Shown here one piece after another: positions 15,899 through 23,587 of a stretch of DNA of 33,599 nt (positions within the stretch are counted from its first letter, which is position 1; every line of letters starts with the position of its first letter). Both the position numbers and the translations under genes were made by a program. A model generated the notes under the pieces. The model was not told the DNA's origin, did not search any database, and saw only the letters and a program-made list of their open reading frames with translations. The stretch comes from Streptomyces sp. OR43 (GTDB taxonomy: Bacteria > Actinomycetota > Actinomycetes > Streptomycetales > Streptomycetaceae), in assembly GCF_008042275.1 (NCBI RefSeq), contig NZ_RDBK01000043.1:4595885-4629483 (forward strand), written 5' to 3'.

Positions 15899-17731
15899 GT
15901 GTCGCGTGCTGTCCCCGGTTCCCTCTTCCGGTCCCGGTCGAAGTCGTCGAAGTCGCTGTCCCGCAAACCACTCGCCCTCGTCGCCGGGGCCGTGCTCGCC
16001 GCACCCCTCGCGCTCGCCGGCACCGCCCAGGCCACCACGGCCGCCGCTTCCGCATACACCGTCACCCCGCTGAAGTTCACCGTCTCCGCGGGCGGCCGCT
16101 CCTGCACCGTGGACGCCGACCTCTACCGCCCCGCCGGAGCCGACGCCCTGCATCCGGTGCCCGCCGTCCTCGCCACCAACGGCTTCGGCGGCAGCAAGTC
16201 GGACGGCTCGACCGACGGCATCGGCAAGGCGTTCGCCTCGCGCGGCTACGCCGGACTCGTCTACTCCGGGCTGGGCTTCGGCAAGTCTGGCTGCCTCATC
16301 ACGCTCGACGACCCGGAGACGGACGGCAGGGCGGCAGCCGCCCTCGTCGACTTCCTCGGCGGGACACGCGCCGCCGACGACGGCACCAAGGCCGACTTCG
16401 TCACCCAGGACGGCCCCGGAGACCCCACGGTCGGCATGATCGGCGGCTCGTACGGCGGAGCCATCCAGATGGCCACCGCGGCCGTCGACCCCCGAGTCGA
16501 CGCCCTCGTCCCGCTCATCACCTGGAACGACCTCGGCTACGCGCTCGCCCCCAACAACACCGGCGCGACGCATGGGGTCTCCTCCGACACCGCCGGCGTC
16601 TTCAAGTGGCAGTGGACCAACGGCTTCTACCTGATGGGGGAGGGGCAGACGATCCTCGCGCCCAGCCTCGACCCGTCCCGCTTCGGCAGCCTGAACTGCC
16701 TCCACTTCGCCGCGCAGGCCTGCGACACCATCCGGCTGCTCAACTCCGGCCGCTACCCGGACGACAAGGCCGCGGCGATGCTCGCCTACGCGCGCAGCGT
16801 CTCGCCCGTCTCGTACCTGAACCGCGTCAAGGCGCCCACCCTGCTGATCCAGGGGCAGGCCGACAGCCTGTTCAACCTGAACGAGGCCACGGCCACGTAC
16901 CGGGCGCTCAAGGCGCAGGGCACCACGGCCAAGATGATCTGGCAGGCCTGGGGGCACAGCGGCGGCCAGGCGGAGGGCGAACTCGACCTGGGCCAGGGCA
17001 ATCTGGAGAGCAGCTACGTCGGTGGGCGCATCCTCGCCTGGTTCGACCGCTACCTCCGCCACGAGACGGCGACGGACACCGGACCGGAGTTCGCGTACTA
17101 CCGCGACTGGCAGAGCGGCTACGGCACCGCGGGCGCCGTCCCCGGCCTGACGCGCACGATGTACCTCTCCGGCGACGGCAAACTCGTCGACAACCGCGCC
17201 AAGGTCGCACGCGGCAGCCGCCAGTACACCAACTGGCTGATCCCCACCAGCCACTCGGAGAGCTCGCTCGCCGGGCTCATCGGACTGCCCGACCCGAAGC
17301 CGTACGACACCAAGGGCACCTACCTCGGCTGGACCAGCGCCCCGCTCGGCTCGGCCGTCGATGTCGTCGGAGCGCCGAAGGCCACGCTGAAGGTCGTCTC
17401 GCCGAAGACGGAGCGGGTGCAGAACAGCGGCGACGCCGCCGACAAGCTCGTCCTGTTCGCCAAGGTGTACGACGTCGCGCCGGACGGCGGCAGGACACTG
17501 GTGAACCGGCTCGTCTCACCGGTCCGGGTGCCGGACGTGACCCGGCCCTTCACCGTCCAGCTGCCCGGCGTCGTCCACCGGTACGAGGCGGGGCACCGGC
17601 TGGAATTCGTGATCGCCGCCAGCGACAGCGCGTACTTCGGCAACCGCGGCATCAAGCCTGTCACGGTCGTCAGCGCGCCCGGGGACACCGGAGTGCTGGA
17701 GCTGCCGGTGGTGGGCGGTACGGGGGACTGA
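15899..17731 (+). CDS. secreted S15/CocE-like alpha/beta hydrolase
   Basis: A 610-residue exported hydrolase. The N-terminus has a basic stretch, a hydrophobic core (PLALVAGAVLAAPLALAG) and an AQA cleavage site, so a Sec or Tat signal peptide is likely. The catalytic domain has the nucleophile elbow GGSYGG (S about 184), an aspartate in QADSLF and a histidine in WGHSGG. The C-terminal beta-sandwich (about 460-610) resembles the X-Pro dipeptidyl-peptidase C-terminal domain. Relatives cleave X-Pro peptides or acyl esters. GTG at 15899 is chosen because GGAGG at 15889-15893 lies five bases upstream; GTG at 15887 would place the ribosome binding site inside the coding region. Expression is probably set by the two palindromes just upstream. 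A hairpin follows downstream. Confidence 0.88.
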   Translation: MSRAVPGSLFRSRSKSSKSLSRKPLALVAGAVLAAPLALAGTAQATTAAASAYTVTPLKFTVSAGGRSCTVDADLYRPAGADALHPVPAVLATNGFGGSKSDGSTDGIGKAFASRGYAGLVYSGLGFGKSGCLITLDDPETDGRAAAALVDFLGGTRAADDGTKADFVTQDGPGDPTVGMIGGSYGGAIQMATAAVDPRVDALVPLITWNDLGYALAPNNTGATHGVSSDTAGVFKWQWTNGFYLMGEGQTILAPSLDPSRFGSLNCLHFAAQACDTIRLLNSGRYPDDKAAAMLAYARSVSPVSYLNRVKAPTLLIQGQADSLFNLNEATATYRALKAQGTTAKMIWQAWGHSGGQAEGELDLGQGNLESSYVGGRILAWFDRYLRHETATDTGPEFAYYRDWQSGYGTAGAVPGLTRTMYLSGDGKLVDNRAKVARGSRQYTNWLIPTSHSESSLAGLIGLPDPKPYDTKGTYLGWTSAPLGSAVDVVGAPKATLKVVSPKTERVQNSGDAADKLVLFAKVYDVAPDGGRTLVNRLVSPVRVPDVTRPFTVQLPGVVHRYEAGHRLEFVIAASDSAYFGNRGIKPVTVVSAPGDTGVLELPVVGGTGD

Positions 17732-17774
17732 CGCGGTAGTACGGGTCACGGCCGTCACCCGAATGGCCGTACAG

Positions 17775-17825
17775 CACCGCCCCCGGGCACCCGGACGGAG
17801 TCATCCTGGTGCTCCGGGGGCGGTG
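17775..17825 (+). terminator. long hairpin after the secreted hydrolase gene
   Basis: CACCGCCCCCGGGCACC (17775-17791) pairs with GGTGCTCCGGGGGCGGTG (17808-17825) with one bulge and a 16-base loop. It ends 30 bases before the LapA-like gene and insulates it. Confidence 0.7.
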
Positions 17826-17855
17826 GCGCATCAGACCCAGGGAAGGGGCTGCTTC

Positions 17856-18095
17856 ATGAGCCCGAAGGATGTGTCGAGCGGCAGCAAGAGTGGCACGGGT
17901 GCGTTCACACCCGCCCGCATTCTCGTCATCATCATCGCGGTCCTGTCCATCGTGTTCATCGCGGAGAACACCGAAGAGGTCGAGGTCCGCCTCATCGTCC
18001 CGCTGGTGACCATGCCGCTGTACGTGTGGCTGATCGTGATGTTCCTGGCCGGTATGGCCTGTGGGGCGTACGTCTTCCGCAGGCGCACCAAGTAG
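17856..18095 (+). CDS. small LapA-domain membrane protein
   Basis: A 79-residue inner-membrane protein with two predicted helices, about 20-36 (ARILVIIIAVLSIVFIAEN) and 54-74 (PLYVWLIVMFLAGMACGAYV), joined by EEVEVRLIVPLV, and ending in a basic RRRTK tail. The pattern is that of the LapA/DUF1049 family. In Gram-negative bacteria LapA helps lipopolysaccharide assembly; in actinomycetes the role is unknown. GGGAAGGGG at about 17840-17848 supports ATG at 17856; earlier in-frame codons fall within the terminator hairpin. The gene is monocistronic by position. Confidence 0.82.
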   Translation: MSPKDVSSGSKSGTGAFTPARILVIIIAVLSIVFIAENTEEVEVRLIVPLVTMPLYVWLIVMFLAGMACGAYVFRRRTK

Positions 18096-18143
18096 CGCCG
18101 CCCGCCCCGATCATTCCGGGCGGCGACGATCTAGGCTGGCCCG

Positions 18144-18701
18144 ATGTCCGACACGACCTACCTGGCCCAGGGGCCGCGCGCGGCGATCCGCCCCTTCACC
18201 CACGGCGATGCGGGCGAGTTCACCGCCCGGGTCCGGGAGAGCCGTGAACTGCACCACCCCTGGCTCTTCCCGCCCGCCTCTTCCGATACGTACGCGGCCT
18301 ACGCGGGGGCGCTCATCGAGGACCCGGCCAGGGCCGGGTTCCTGGTGTGCGAGCGCAACGGCACGGCCGGGAGTCCGGACGGCGGCGCGATCGCCGGGTT
18401 CATCAACATCAACAACATCGTCATGGGCGGATTCCGCTGCGGCGCCCTCGGCTACGGCGGCTTCGCCCACGCGGCCGGTCGCGGCCTGATGAGCGAAGGG
18501 CTCGGCCTGGTCATCGGGCACGCCTTCGGACCGCTCGGTCTGCACCGCCTGGAGGCCAACATCCAGCCCGGCAACGCGGGTTCGATCGCCCTGGTGCGCA
18601 GGGCGGGATTCCGGCTGGAGGGCTTCTCGCCCGACTTCCTGTTCATCGACGGGGCCTGGCGCGACCACGAGCGCTGGGCGGTCACGGCGGACATGCGCTG
18701 A
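18144..18701 (+). CDS. GNAT-family N-acetyltransferase, RimJ/RimL-like
   Basis: A 185-residue acetyl-CoA-dependent acetyltransferase. AAIRPFTHGDAGEFTARVRE opens the fold as in RimJ-type enzymes. GRGLMSEGLGLVIGHAF is the acetyl-CoA pyrophosphate loop, and LEANIQPGNAGSIALVRRAG with FRLEG is the conserved C-terminal motif of the family. Such enzymes acetylate ribosomal protein N-termini or small molecules; the target here is unknown. It follows the LapA-like gene by 48 bases on the same strand and converges on merR 26 bases downstream. Confidence 0.9.
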   Translation: MSDTTYLAQGPRAAIRPFTHGDAGEFTARVRESRELHHPWLFPPASSDTYAAYAGALIEDPARAGFLVCERNGTAGSPDGGAIAGFININNIVMGGFRCGALGYGGFAHAAGRGLMSEGLGLVIGHAFGPLGLHRLEANIQPGNAGSIALVRRAGFRLEGFSPDFLFIDGAWRDHERWAVTADMR

Positions 18702-18727
18702 CGCGGATGCCGTGGGCGCCGCGCGCC

Positions 18728-19675
18728 TCAGCCGGCCGCCGCGGTCTGCGCGTCGAGCGCGGCGAACAGCCAGTCGTGCGCGGTCCCGGGGGTCGGCTCG
18801 GGCGGACCGCCGGGCGCGGAGATCACGTCGGCCGTCAGCTCCCAGTACCGGTCGATCCGTGGGTCGGCGGCGAGCTGACCGGTGAGCAGGCGACGGAAGG
18901 CCGGGGTGTCCCGGCTGCCGTACGCGCTCGCGTACGCGTCCACGAAGCTGTCCAGCTCCTCGCCGGGGCGCGGCCCCGCCCCCCGGCGCAGCTGGGTGCC
19001 GGCCAGCTCGTACGCCTGCGCGAGGCCCGCGTACAGGACGGCCGGAGCACGGGAACCCGTGGCCCTGTGGGCCTCGGGCTGGGGCTGCCCGGCGCCCGGG
19101 CAGGGACGGGTCACAAGGGCGTGCAGCCGGGCGAAGGCGAGCACCTGGGCCGGCTCGGGGGCGTCGGGCGGCTGGGGCACTGCCACCTCCAGGAACGCGG
19201 CCGTCGCCCGGGCCGGCATCCGCGGCGGCAGCCAGGCACGCCAGAACCGGGCCAGCGAGGCCGTGCTCGGCGGTGTCGTCACCGCCCCGATCAGACGCAG
19301 CCGGTCGGCCCGCTCCCCGGGCGGGCACTCCAGCACCAGCCGCATCCCCGCCTCCCGCCAGCGCAGGGCGGTGAGCTGCGAGCCGAGTGCGCGCAAGTGC
19401 CCGGCGACGGCGTCCTCCAGCACACCGTCCGCCCCGTCCCCATCCTCGTCGAGGACGCGGCGTACCTCGCGCACCGGCAGACCGAGGGTGCGCAGGGAGC
19501 GGAGCAGCCGCAGCCGGCCGAGCGCTTCGGGACCGTAGCGGCGATGTCCGCCCGCGCTGCGGGAGGCCTCCGGCAGCAAGCCGTTGTCGGAGTAGAAGCG
19601 GACGGCCTTGACGGTGACGCCCGCGCGCTCGGCGAGTTCGCCGATGCCGCACAGGCCGTCGTGCGAGGTGAACAC
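18728..19675 (-). CDS. MerR-family transcriptional regulator with a long effector domain
   Basis: A 315-residue regulator. GIGELAERAGVTVKAVRFYS is the MerR recognition helix, followed by DNGLLPEASRSAGGHRRYG and the LRTLGLPVREVRRVLDED dimerisation start. The C-terminal part (about 120-315) is alpha-helical with no cysteine metal site; it is longer than in typical MerR proteins and may bind an organic ligand. The start is GTG at 19675 on this strand, with GGGAGG five bases upstream; that element is also the left arm of the divergent operator. Its likely target is the tandem hydrolase gene at 19771. Confidence 0.9.
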   Translation of the reverse strand: MFTSHDGLCGIGELAERAGVTVKAVRFYSDNGLLPEASRSAGGHRRYGPEALGRLRLLRSLRTLGLPVREVRRVLDEDGDGADGVLEDAVAGHLRALGSQLTALRWREAGMRLVLECPPGERADRLRLIGAVTTPPSTASLARFWRAWLPPRMPARATAAFLEVAVPQPPDAPEPAQVLAFARLHALVTRPCPGAGQPQPEAHRATGSRAPAVLYAGLAQAYELAGTQLRRGAGPRPGEELDSFVDAYASAYGSRDTPAFRRLLTGQLAADPRIDRYWELTADVISAPGGPPEPTPGTAHDWLFAALDAQTAAAG

Positions 19676-19706
19676 TTGAACCTCCCTCTGAGGGAGCTTC
19701 TACGGT
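19676..19706 (+). promoter_or_regulatory. MerR-type promoter with 19-base spacer
   Basis: TTGAAC (19676-19681) and TACGGT (19701-19706) are separated by 19 bases, the over-long spacing that MerR activators correct by DNA distortion. The spacer contains CTCCCTC-T-GAGGGAG (19682-19696), a perfect 7-bp dyad. It drives the hydrolase gene at 19771. On the other strand it holds the merR ribosome binding site. Confidence 0.75.
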
Positions 19707-19770
19707 ACCGGCGAGGGCGGCCGGGACAGGGGGCCCGGACCGCCGACGACGCATCGCCAAGGAGTGGACC

Positions 19771-21297
19771 ATGACCGAATTCATCCTGGTGCCCGGCATG
19801 TTCACCGGCGCACACGTGTGGGAGGAGACCGCCGCGCACCTGGTCTCGGCGGGCGCCGGGGTCCACACGGTGGCCCTGGCCGGGCTCGGCGGCCCGCGCG
19901 GCGGCGCGGCGGACGCCATCGACCTGGACACGCACATCGAGGACGTCCTCGCGGTGATCGACTCGGTCGCCGCCGGAACCGGCCACGGGGACGGGATCGT
20001 CCTGGTGGCCCACGGCTACGGCACCTACCCGGCGCTGGGCGCCGCCGACCGGCGTGCGGAGCGCATCGGCCGGATCGTCTGCCTGGACACGGGCCCGGGG
20101 CAGGACGGAGCGCCGGCCCTGGCCACCGTGCCGGACCCGGCACTGCGCGAGGAGCTGGCCGGCCGGGCCGGTGCGGAAGGGACCGGCGAGGACCTCGCTC
20201 CTCCGGCCCGCGACGCGTGGCGGTACTGGGGCAGTACCGCGGGCATCCCCGAAGCGGCGCTGGACCGGCTCACGGCCCTCGCCTCGCCGCAGCCCCTGGG
20301 CACCCTGCTCCAGCCGCTGCGGCTGACCGGGGCGGCCGGTGCGCTGCCCGTCACCGGTGTGCTGTGCGACGCGAACGGTTCGAGTATCGCGATGGTCCAG
20401 CAACGGGTGGACTTCGGTGACCCGGCTCTTCTGCCGCTGGCCGGTCCTCAGGTCTCGTTCTTCGAACTGCCCACCGGACACTGGCCGATGCTGTCCCTCC
20501 CGGCCGAACTGGCCGACGTCCTGCTGCGCGCGGCCGCAGGCGAAGGACACCACCTCGTTCCGCCGGGATCCGGCGAACCCCCGGCGCACCTGCGGCCGTT
20601 CGTGGTGGACGTGCCGGAACACCCGCGCGAACGGAACGGGAACGTCGACCTGTACCTGCCGGACGCCGAGGGTCCCCGGCCGGCGATGGTGTTCGTGCAC
20701 GGCGGCCCGGTTCCCGAAGGAGCCGACCCGACCCCGCGGGACTGGCCGCTCCTGCGGGGGTACGCGCGGTACGCGGCCGCGACGGGCCTGGTCGGCGCGA
20801 CACTCGACCACCGGCTGCACGACATGGCCGGCTACCCGCGCGCCTCCGCGGACGTGGCGGCGGCGGTGGAGCTGGTCCGGGCCGATCCCCGGGTGGACGC
20901 GGACCGGATCGCGCTCTGGTTCTTCTCGGGCGGCGGCCTGCTCTCGGCCCCCTGGCTGAGCCGGCCCCCGGCCTGGCTGCGCTGCCTCGCGGCCTCCTAC
21001 CCGGTCCTGGCCCCGATTCCCGCCTGGGGGCCGGTGGACAGCGCGTTCCGTCCGGCGGACGCGGTGGCGGGAGCGGGCACCCTGCCCCTCGTCATCACCC
21101 GGGTGGGGCGGGAGATGCCGGGGATCGCCTCCACGGTCGAGGAGTTCCTGACCGCGGCCACGGAGTACGGGGCGGACACCGAGGTGATCGACGTACCGAA
21201 CGGCCGCCACACCTTCGACGCACTCGACCGGACGGAGGAGTCGCGCGAGGCGGTGCACCGCGCGATGAGCTCGGTGCGGGGACACCTGTCCGCCTGA
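19771..21297 (+). CDS. tandem alpha/beta-hydrolase fusion with a nucleophile-less first domain
   Basis: A 508-residue protein made of two hydrolase folds. Domain 1 (about 1-258) resembles small esterases (FILVPGMFTGAHVWE), but its elbow reads AHGYGTY: the usual serine is G82, while a histidine (H237, TGHWP) remains. Domain 2 (about 275-508) has an HGG oxyanion motif (310-312), S386 in FFSGGG and H480 (NGRHTFD), as in dienelactone-hydrolase-like enzymes. So only the second half appears catalytic. AAGGAG at 19759-19764 supports this ATG. It is divergent from merR and preceded by a MerR-type promoter, so it is probably induced by the MerR ligand, which it may then hydrolyse. The substrate is unknown. 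Confidence 0.87.
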   Translation: MTEFILVPGMFTGAHVWEETAAHLVSAGAGVHTVALAGLGGPRGGAADAIDLDTHIEDVLAVIDSVAAGTGHGDGIVLVAHGYGTYPALGAADRRAERIGRIVCLDTGPGQDGAPALATVPDPALREELAGRAGAEGTGEDLAPPARDAWRYWGSTAGIPEAALDRLTALASPQPLGTLLQPLRLTGAAGALPVTGVLCDANGSSIAMVQQRVDFGDPALLPLAGPQVSFFELPTGHWPMLSLPAELADVLLRAAAGEGHHLVPPGSGEPPAHLRPFVVDVPEHPRERNGNVDLYLPDAEGPRPAMVFVHGGPVPEGADPTPRDWPLLRGYARYAAATGLVGATLDHRLHDMAGYPRASADVAAAVELVRADPRVDADRIALWFFSGGGLLSAPWLSRPPAWLRCLAASYPVLAPIPAWGPVDSAFRPADAVAGAGTLPLVITRVGREMPGIASTVEEFLTAATEYGADTEVIDVPNGRHTFDALDRTEESREAVHRAMSSVRGHLSA

Positions 21298-21318
21298 GGC
21301 GCCCGTCCGCCTCAGGCG
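21291..21318 (+). terminator. terminator overlapping the tandem hydrolase stop
   Basis: CGCCTGAGGC (21291-21300) and GCCTCAGGCG (21309-21318) form a perfect 10-bp stem with an 8-base loop. The stop codon TGA (21295-21297) lies inside the left arm. The 103 bases after it, up to 21421, show no other clear signal apart from GGAAAGGA before the next start. Confidence 0.6.
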
Positions 21319-21421
21319 CCTCCCAAAAGGTGCGGGTCCGCCGCGAGCGGGATAGGAAAGGTGGGACTGCCGTCACGGAGCCCGGTCCGATTTCCTCGAC
21401 AGACGGCGGAAAGGACGCGCG

Positions 21422-21970
21422 ATGTTCCAGGAGCGCAAGGACCGCCGTCACGCCAACCGCGCGTTCGACCACGGCGAGGGCGTGACCCGTTTCCGGATGC
21501 GGCAGAAGATGATCTCCATCGGCGACGACTACTGGATCGACGACGAGTCCGGCGACCATCAGTACAAGGTCAACGGCAAGGCACTGCGCGCCCGCCGGAC
21601 CTACCACATCGAGGACCGCGACGGCCGGCGCGTCGCCACCGTGCAGAGCCGGCCGCTGCGGATCAAGGACTCGATGGCGATCGAGGACGCCGACGGCCGG
21701 CGCGTGGCCATCGTCAAGAAGGCCGTCATCGGACCGCTGCGCGACCGGTGGCGGATCAAGCAGGAGGACGGCGAGGACCTGCGCGTGGTCGGCAACATCC
21801 TCGACCACGAGTACACGATCGAGCGGGACGGCTACAAGGTGGCCGAGGTGTCGAAGAAGTGGTTCCGCGTCCGCGACACCTACGGCCTCGACGTCGGGCC
21901 CGACGCCGACCCCGCCACCGTCCTGGCGGCGGCGGTGGCCATCGACGCGATGGCCCACCCCGGGGACTGA
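21422..21970 (+). CDS. LURP-one-related (LOR) family protein
   Basis: A 182-residue protein with a tubby/scramblase-like beta-barrel pattern. YKVNGKALRARRTYHIED, GRRVATVQSRPLRIKDSMAIED and EYTIERDGYKVAEVSKKWFR repeat the strand pattern of the LURP-one-related family. Bacterial members have no settled function; membrane phosphoinositide or phospholipid association is inferred from the fold only. GGAAAGGACGCGC precedes the ATG. It is a single-gene unit: a terminator lies upstream and a perfect 15-bp stem lies just downstream, before the convergent RidA gene. Confidence 0.85.
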   Translation: MFQERKDRRHANRAFDHGEGVTRFRMRQKMISIGDDYWIDDESGDHQYKVNGKALRARRTYHIEDRDGRRVATVQSRPLRIKDSMAIEDADGRRVAIVKKAVIGPLRDRWRIKQEDGEDLRVVGNILDHEYTIERDGYKVAEVSKKWFRVRDTYGLDVGPDADPATVLAAAVAIDAMAHPGD

Positions 21971-21978
21971 CGGACGCT

Positions 21979-22012
21979 GCGGGCCGGACCGTCCGACGAC
22001 GGTCCGGCCCGC
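21979..22012. terminator. bidirectional terminator between LOR and RidA genes
   Basis: GCGGGCCGGACCGTC (21979-21993) and GACGGTCCGGCCCGC (21998-22012) make a perfect 15-bp stem with a CGAC loop, between two converging genes. Confidence 0.85.
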
Positions 22013-22027
22013 ATGCCCGTAGCCGGA

Positions 22028-22432
22028 TCAGGGATTCCGGCGCAGTGCCACCACGTCGATCTCCACGAGGATGCCCATCAGTTCGGAGCCGACCGTGGTG
22101 CGTACCGGACGCGGGTCGCCGAAGTGCTCCCGGTAGACCCGGTCGAAGCCCGCGAAGTCACGGTGCACGTCCTGGAGATGGACCGTCGCCTTGACCACGT
22201 CGTCGAGCGTCAGCCCGTCCGTGGCGAGGAGGGCGCCCACGTTCGCGAGGACCTGGCGGGTCTGTTCCTCGATGGTGTCGCCGAGCGCGCCCGTGACCGG
22301 GTCCTGCGGGCCGAATCCGGAGGTGAACAGGTACGGGCCCGCCGCGATGCCCTGGCTGTACCCGCCGATCGGGGCGGGCGCACCGGCCGTGGTGACGGCG
22401 CGGCGTCCGGTGCGAAGACGGTCGGCCGTCAC
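22028..22432 (-). CDS. RidA/YjgF-family enamine/imine deaminase
   Basis: A 134-residue trimer-forming protein of the RidA family. GGYSQGIAAGPYLFTSG is the signature N-terminal motif, and RPVRTTVGSELMGILVEIDV holds the arginine and C-terminal strand of the active cleft. RidA hydrolyses reactive 2-aminoacrylate-type enamines to keto acids and ammonia; pathway-specific members serve catabolic clusters. The GTG start at 22432 overlaps the stop of the GlucD-like gene by four bases, so the two are translated together, pointing to an enamine or imine step in the same pathway. It is the last gene of the creatininase-GlucD-RidA operon. Confidence 0.9.
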   Translation of the reverse strand: MTADRLRTGRRAVTTAGAPAPIGGYSQGIAAGPYLFTSGFGPQDPVTGALGDTIEEQTRQVLANVGALLATDGLTLDDVVKATVHLQDVHRDFAGFDRVYREHFGDPRPVRTTVGSELMGILVEIDVVALRRNP

Positions 22433-23556
22433 TTGGTCAGGTCTCCCTCGCGTGCGTTGACCTCGGCGTAGTGGCGGAGCTTCGCCTCGTCGACGGTGAC
22501 GCCGAGGCCCGGACCGTCCGGCACCCGCAGGCTGCCGTTGGTCAGCGTGAGCGGCTCGATGATGTCGTCCGCGTGCAGGTAGTACATGGAGTCGATGGCG
22601 CGCGACAGCACCGGGGTGCTGGCCACGACCGCGAGATGCGCGGCCGTCGCGATGCCCAGCTCGCCGCCGCTGTGCAGGTTCATGCCGAGGCCGAACGTCT
22701 CGCAGTGCGCGGCCAGTGCCTTCGTCGGCGCGATGCCGCCCCACTTGTAGACGTCACCGTGGATCACGTCGACCGCGTTGAGGCGCATCGCGGGCGCGAA
22801 GTCCTCGAAGCGGACCACGCACATGTTGGTGCACAGCGGGATGCGCACCTTCTGGCGGACCTGGCTCATTCCCTCGATCCCGACGCACGGGTCCTCCAGG
22901 TACTCCAGGTCCAGCTCCTCCAGCGCGATGCCGGCCCGGATCGAGTCCGGCACGGACCAGGCGGCGTTCGGGTCGACGCGCAGGTTCACCTCGGGCAGCG
23001 CGGCCCGCACCGCCCGCAGGATCGCGACATCGCCCTGGACGTCCTTGGTGCCCTTGAGCTTCACGGCGGTGAACCCGCCCTCGGCCACCACCCGCTCCGT
23101 GTGCTCGGCCAGGGCCCGCGGCAGGTCGCCCGCGGCTGCGCCGGGTGCGTCGGCCCGGGTGATCAGCGCGGTCAGCGGCACCTCGTCGCGGACCGGTCCG
23201 CCCAGCAGGTCGGTCACCGACTGCCCGGTGGCCTTGCCCATGGCGTCCCAGCAGGCCACGTCGATCGCGGCCAGCGCGGCGTAACCCAGGTAGCCGTAGA
23301 AGAACGGCACCATGTGGTGGCGGCGGTGGAAGGACTCCAGGGCGAACGGGCTGGTGCCGATCAGGTCCTCGGCGAGGTCGCGGACGATCGCGGCGACCGG
23401 GCGGCCCCACATCGTCTCGCCCCAGCCCTCCACGCCGGTGTCCGTCCTGATGCGCACGACGGTGCGCGTCTCTCCGGTCTTCGTCTCGAACGAGCTGGTG
23501 AACGGGTTGACCAGCGGGAGATTGACGACGTGGACGTCGACCTCGGTGATCTTCAT
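22429..23556 (-). CDS. enolase-superfamily enzyme, glucarate-dehydratase subgroup
   Basis: A 375-residue TIM-barrel acid/sugar dehydratase-like enzyme. The residues that define the GlucD subgroup are present: KxK at K166/K168 (VKLKG), metal ligands D195 (RVDPN), E221 (LEDP) and N244 (CTNM), and the D268/H295 dyad (HGDVYKWGG, NLHSGG). GlucD enzymes remove water after abstracting the proton next to a carboxylate. It is shorter than E. coli GudD and differs in loops, so the substrate need not be glucarate. It overlaps RidA by four bases and follows the creatininase gene by 31 bases. AAGGA precedes the ATG at 23556; the reading frame extends further upstream into the creatininase gene, which is not part of this protein. 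Confidence 0.92.
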   Translation of the reverse strand: MKITEVDVHVVNLPLVNPFTSSFETKTGETRTVVRIRTDTGVEGWGETMWGRPVAAIVRDLAEDLIGTSPFALESFHRRHHMVPFFYGYLGYAALAAIDVACWDAMGKATGQSVTDLLGGPVRDEVPLTALITRADAPGAAAGDLPRALAEHTERVVAEGGFTAVKLKGTKDVQGDVAILRAVRAALPEVNLRVDPNAAWSVPDSIRAGIALEELDLEYLEDPCVGIEGMSQVRQKVRIPLCTNMCVVRFEDFAPAMRLNAVDVIHGDVYKWGGIAPTKALAAHCETFGLGMNLHSGGELGIATAAHLAVVASTPVLSRAIDSMYYLHADDIIEPLTLTNGSLRVPDGPGLGVTVDEAKLRHYAEVNAREGDLTK

Positions 23557-23587
23557 GAACGGTTCCTTACGTGTGAGGGATGGCAGG

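Noticed and set aside
19291..21285. A 664-codon minus-strand frame running opposite the tandem hydrolase and into merR
   Set aside because: Shadow of two supported genes, with no domain and a composition typical of antisense translation.
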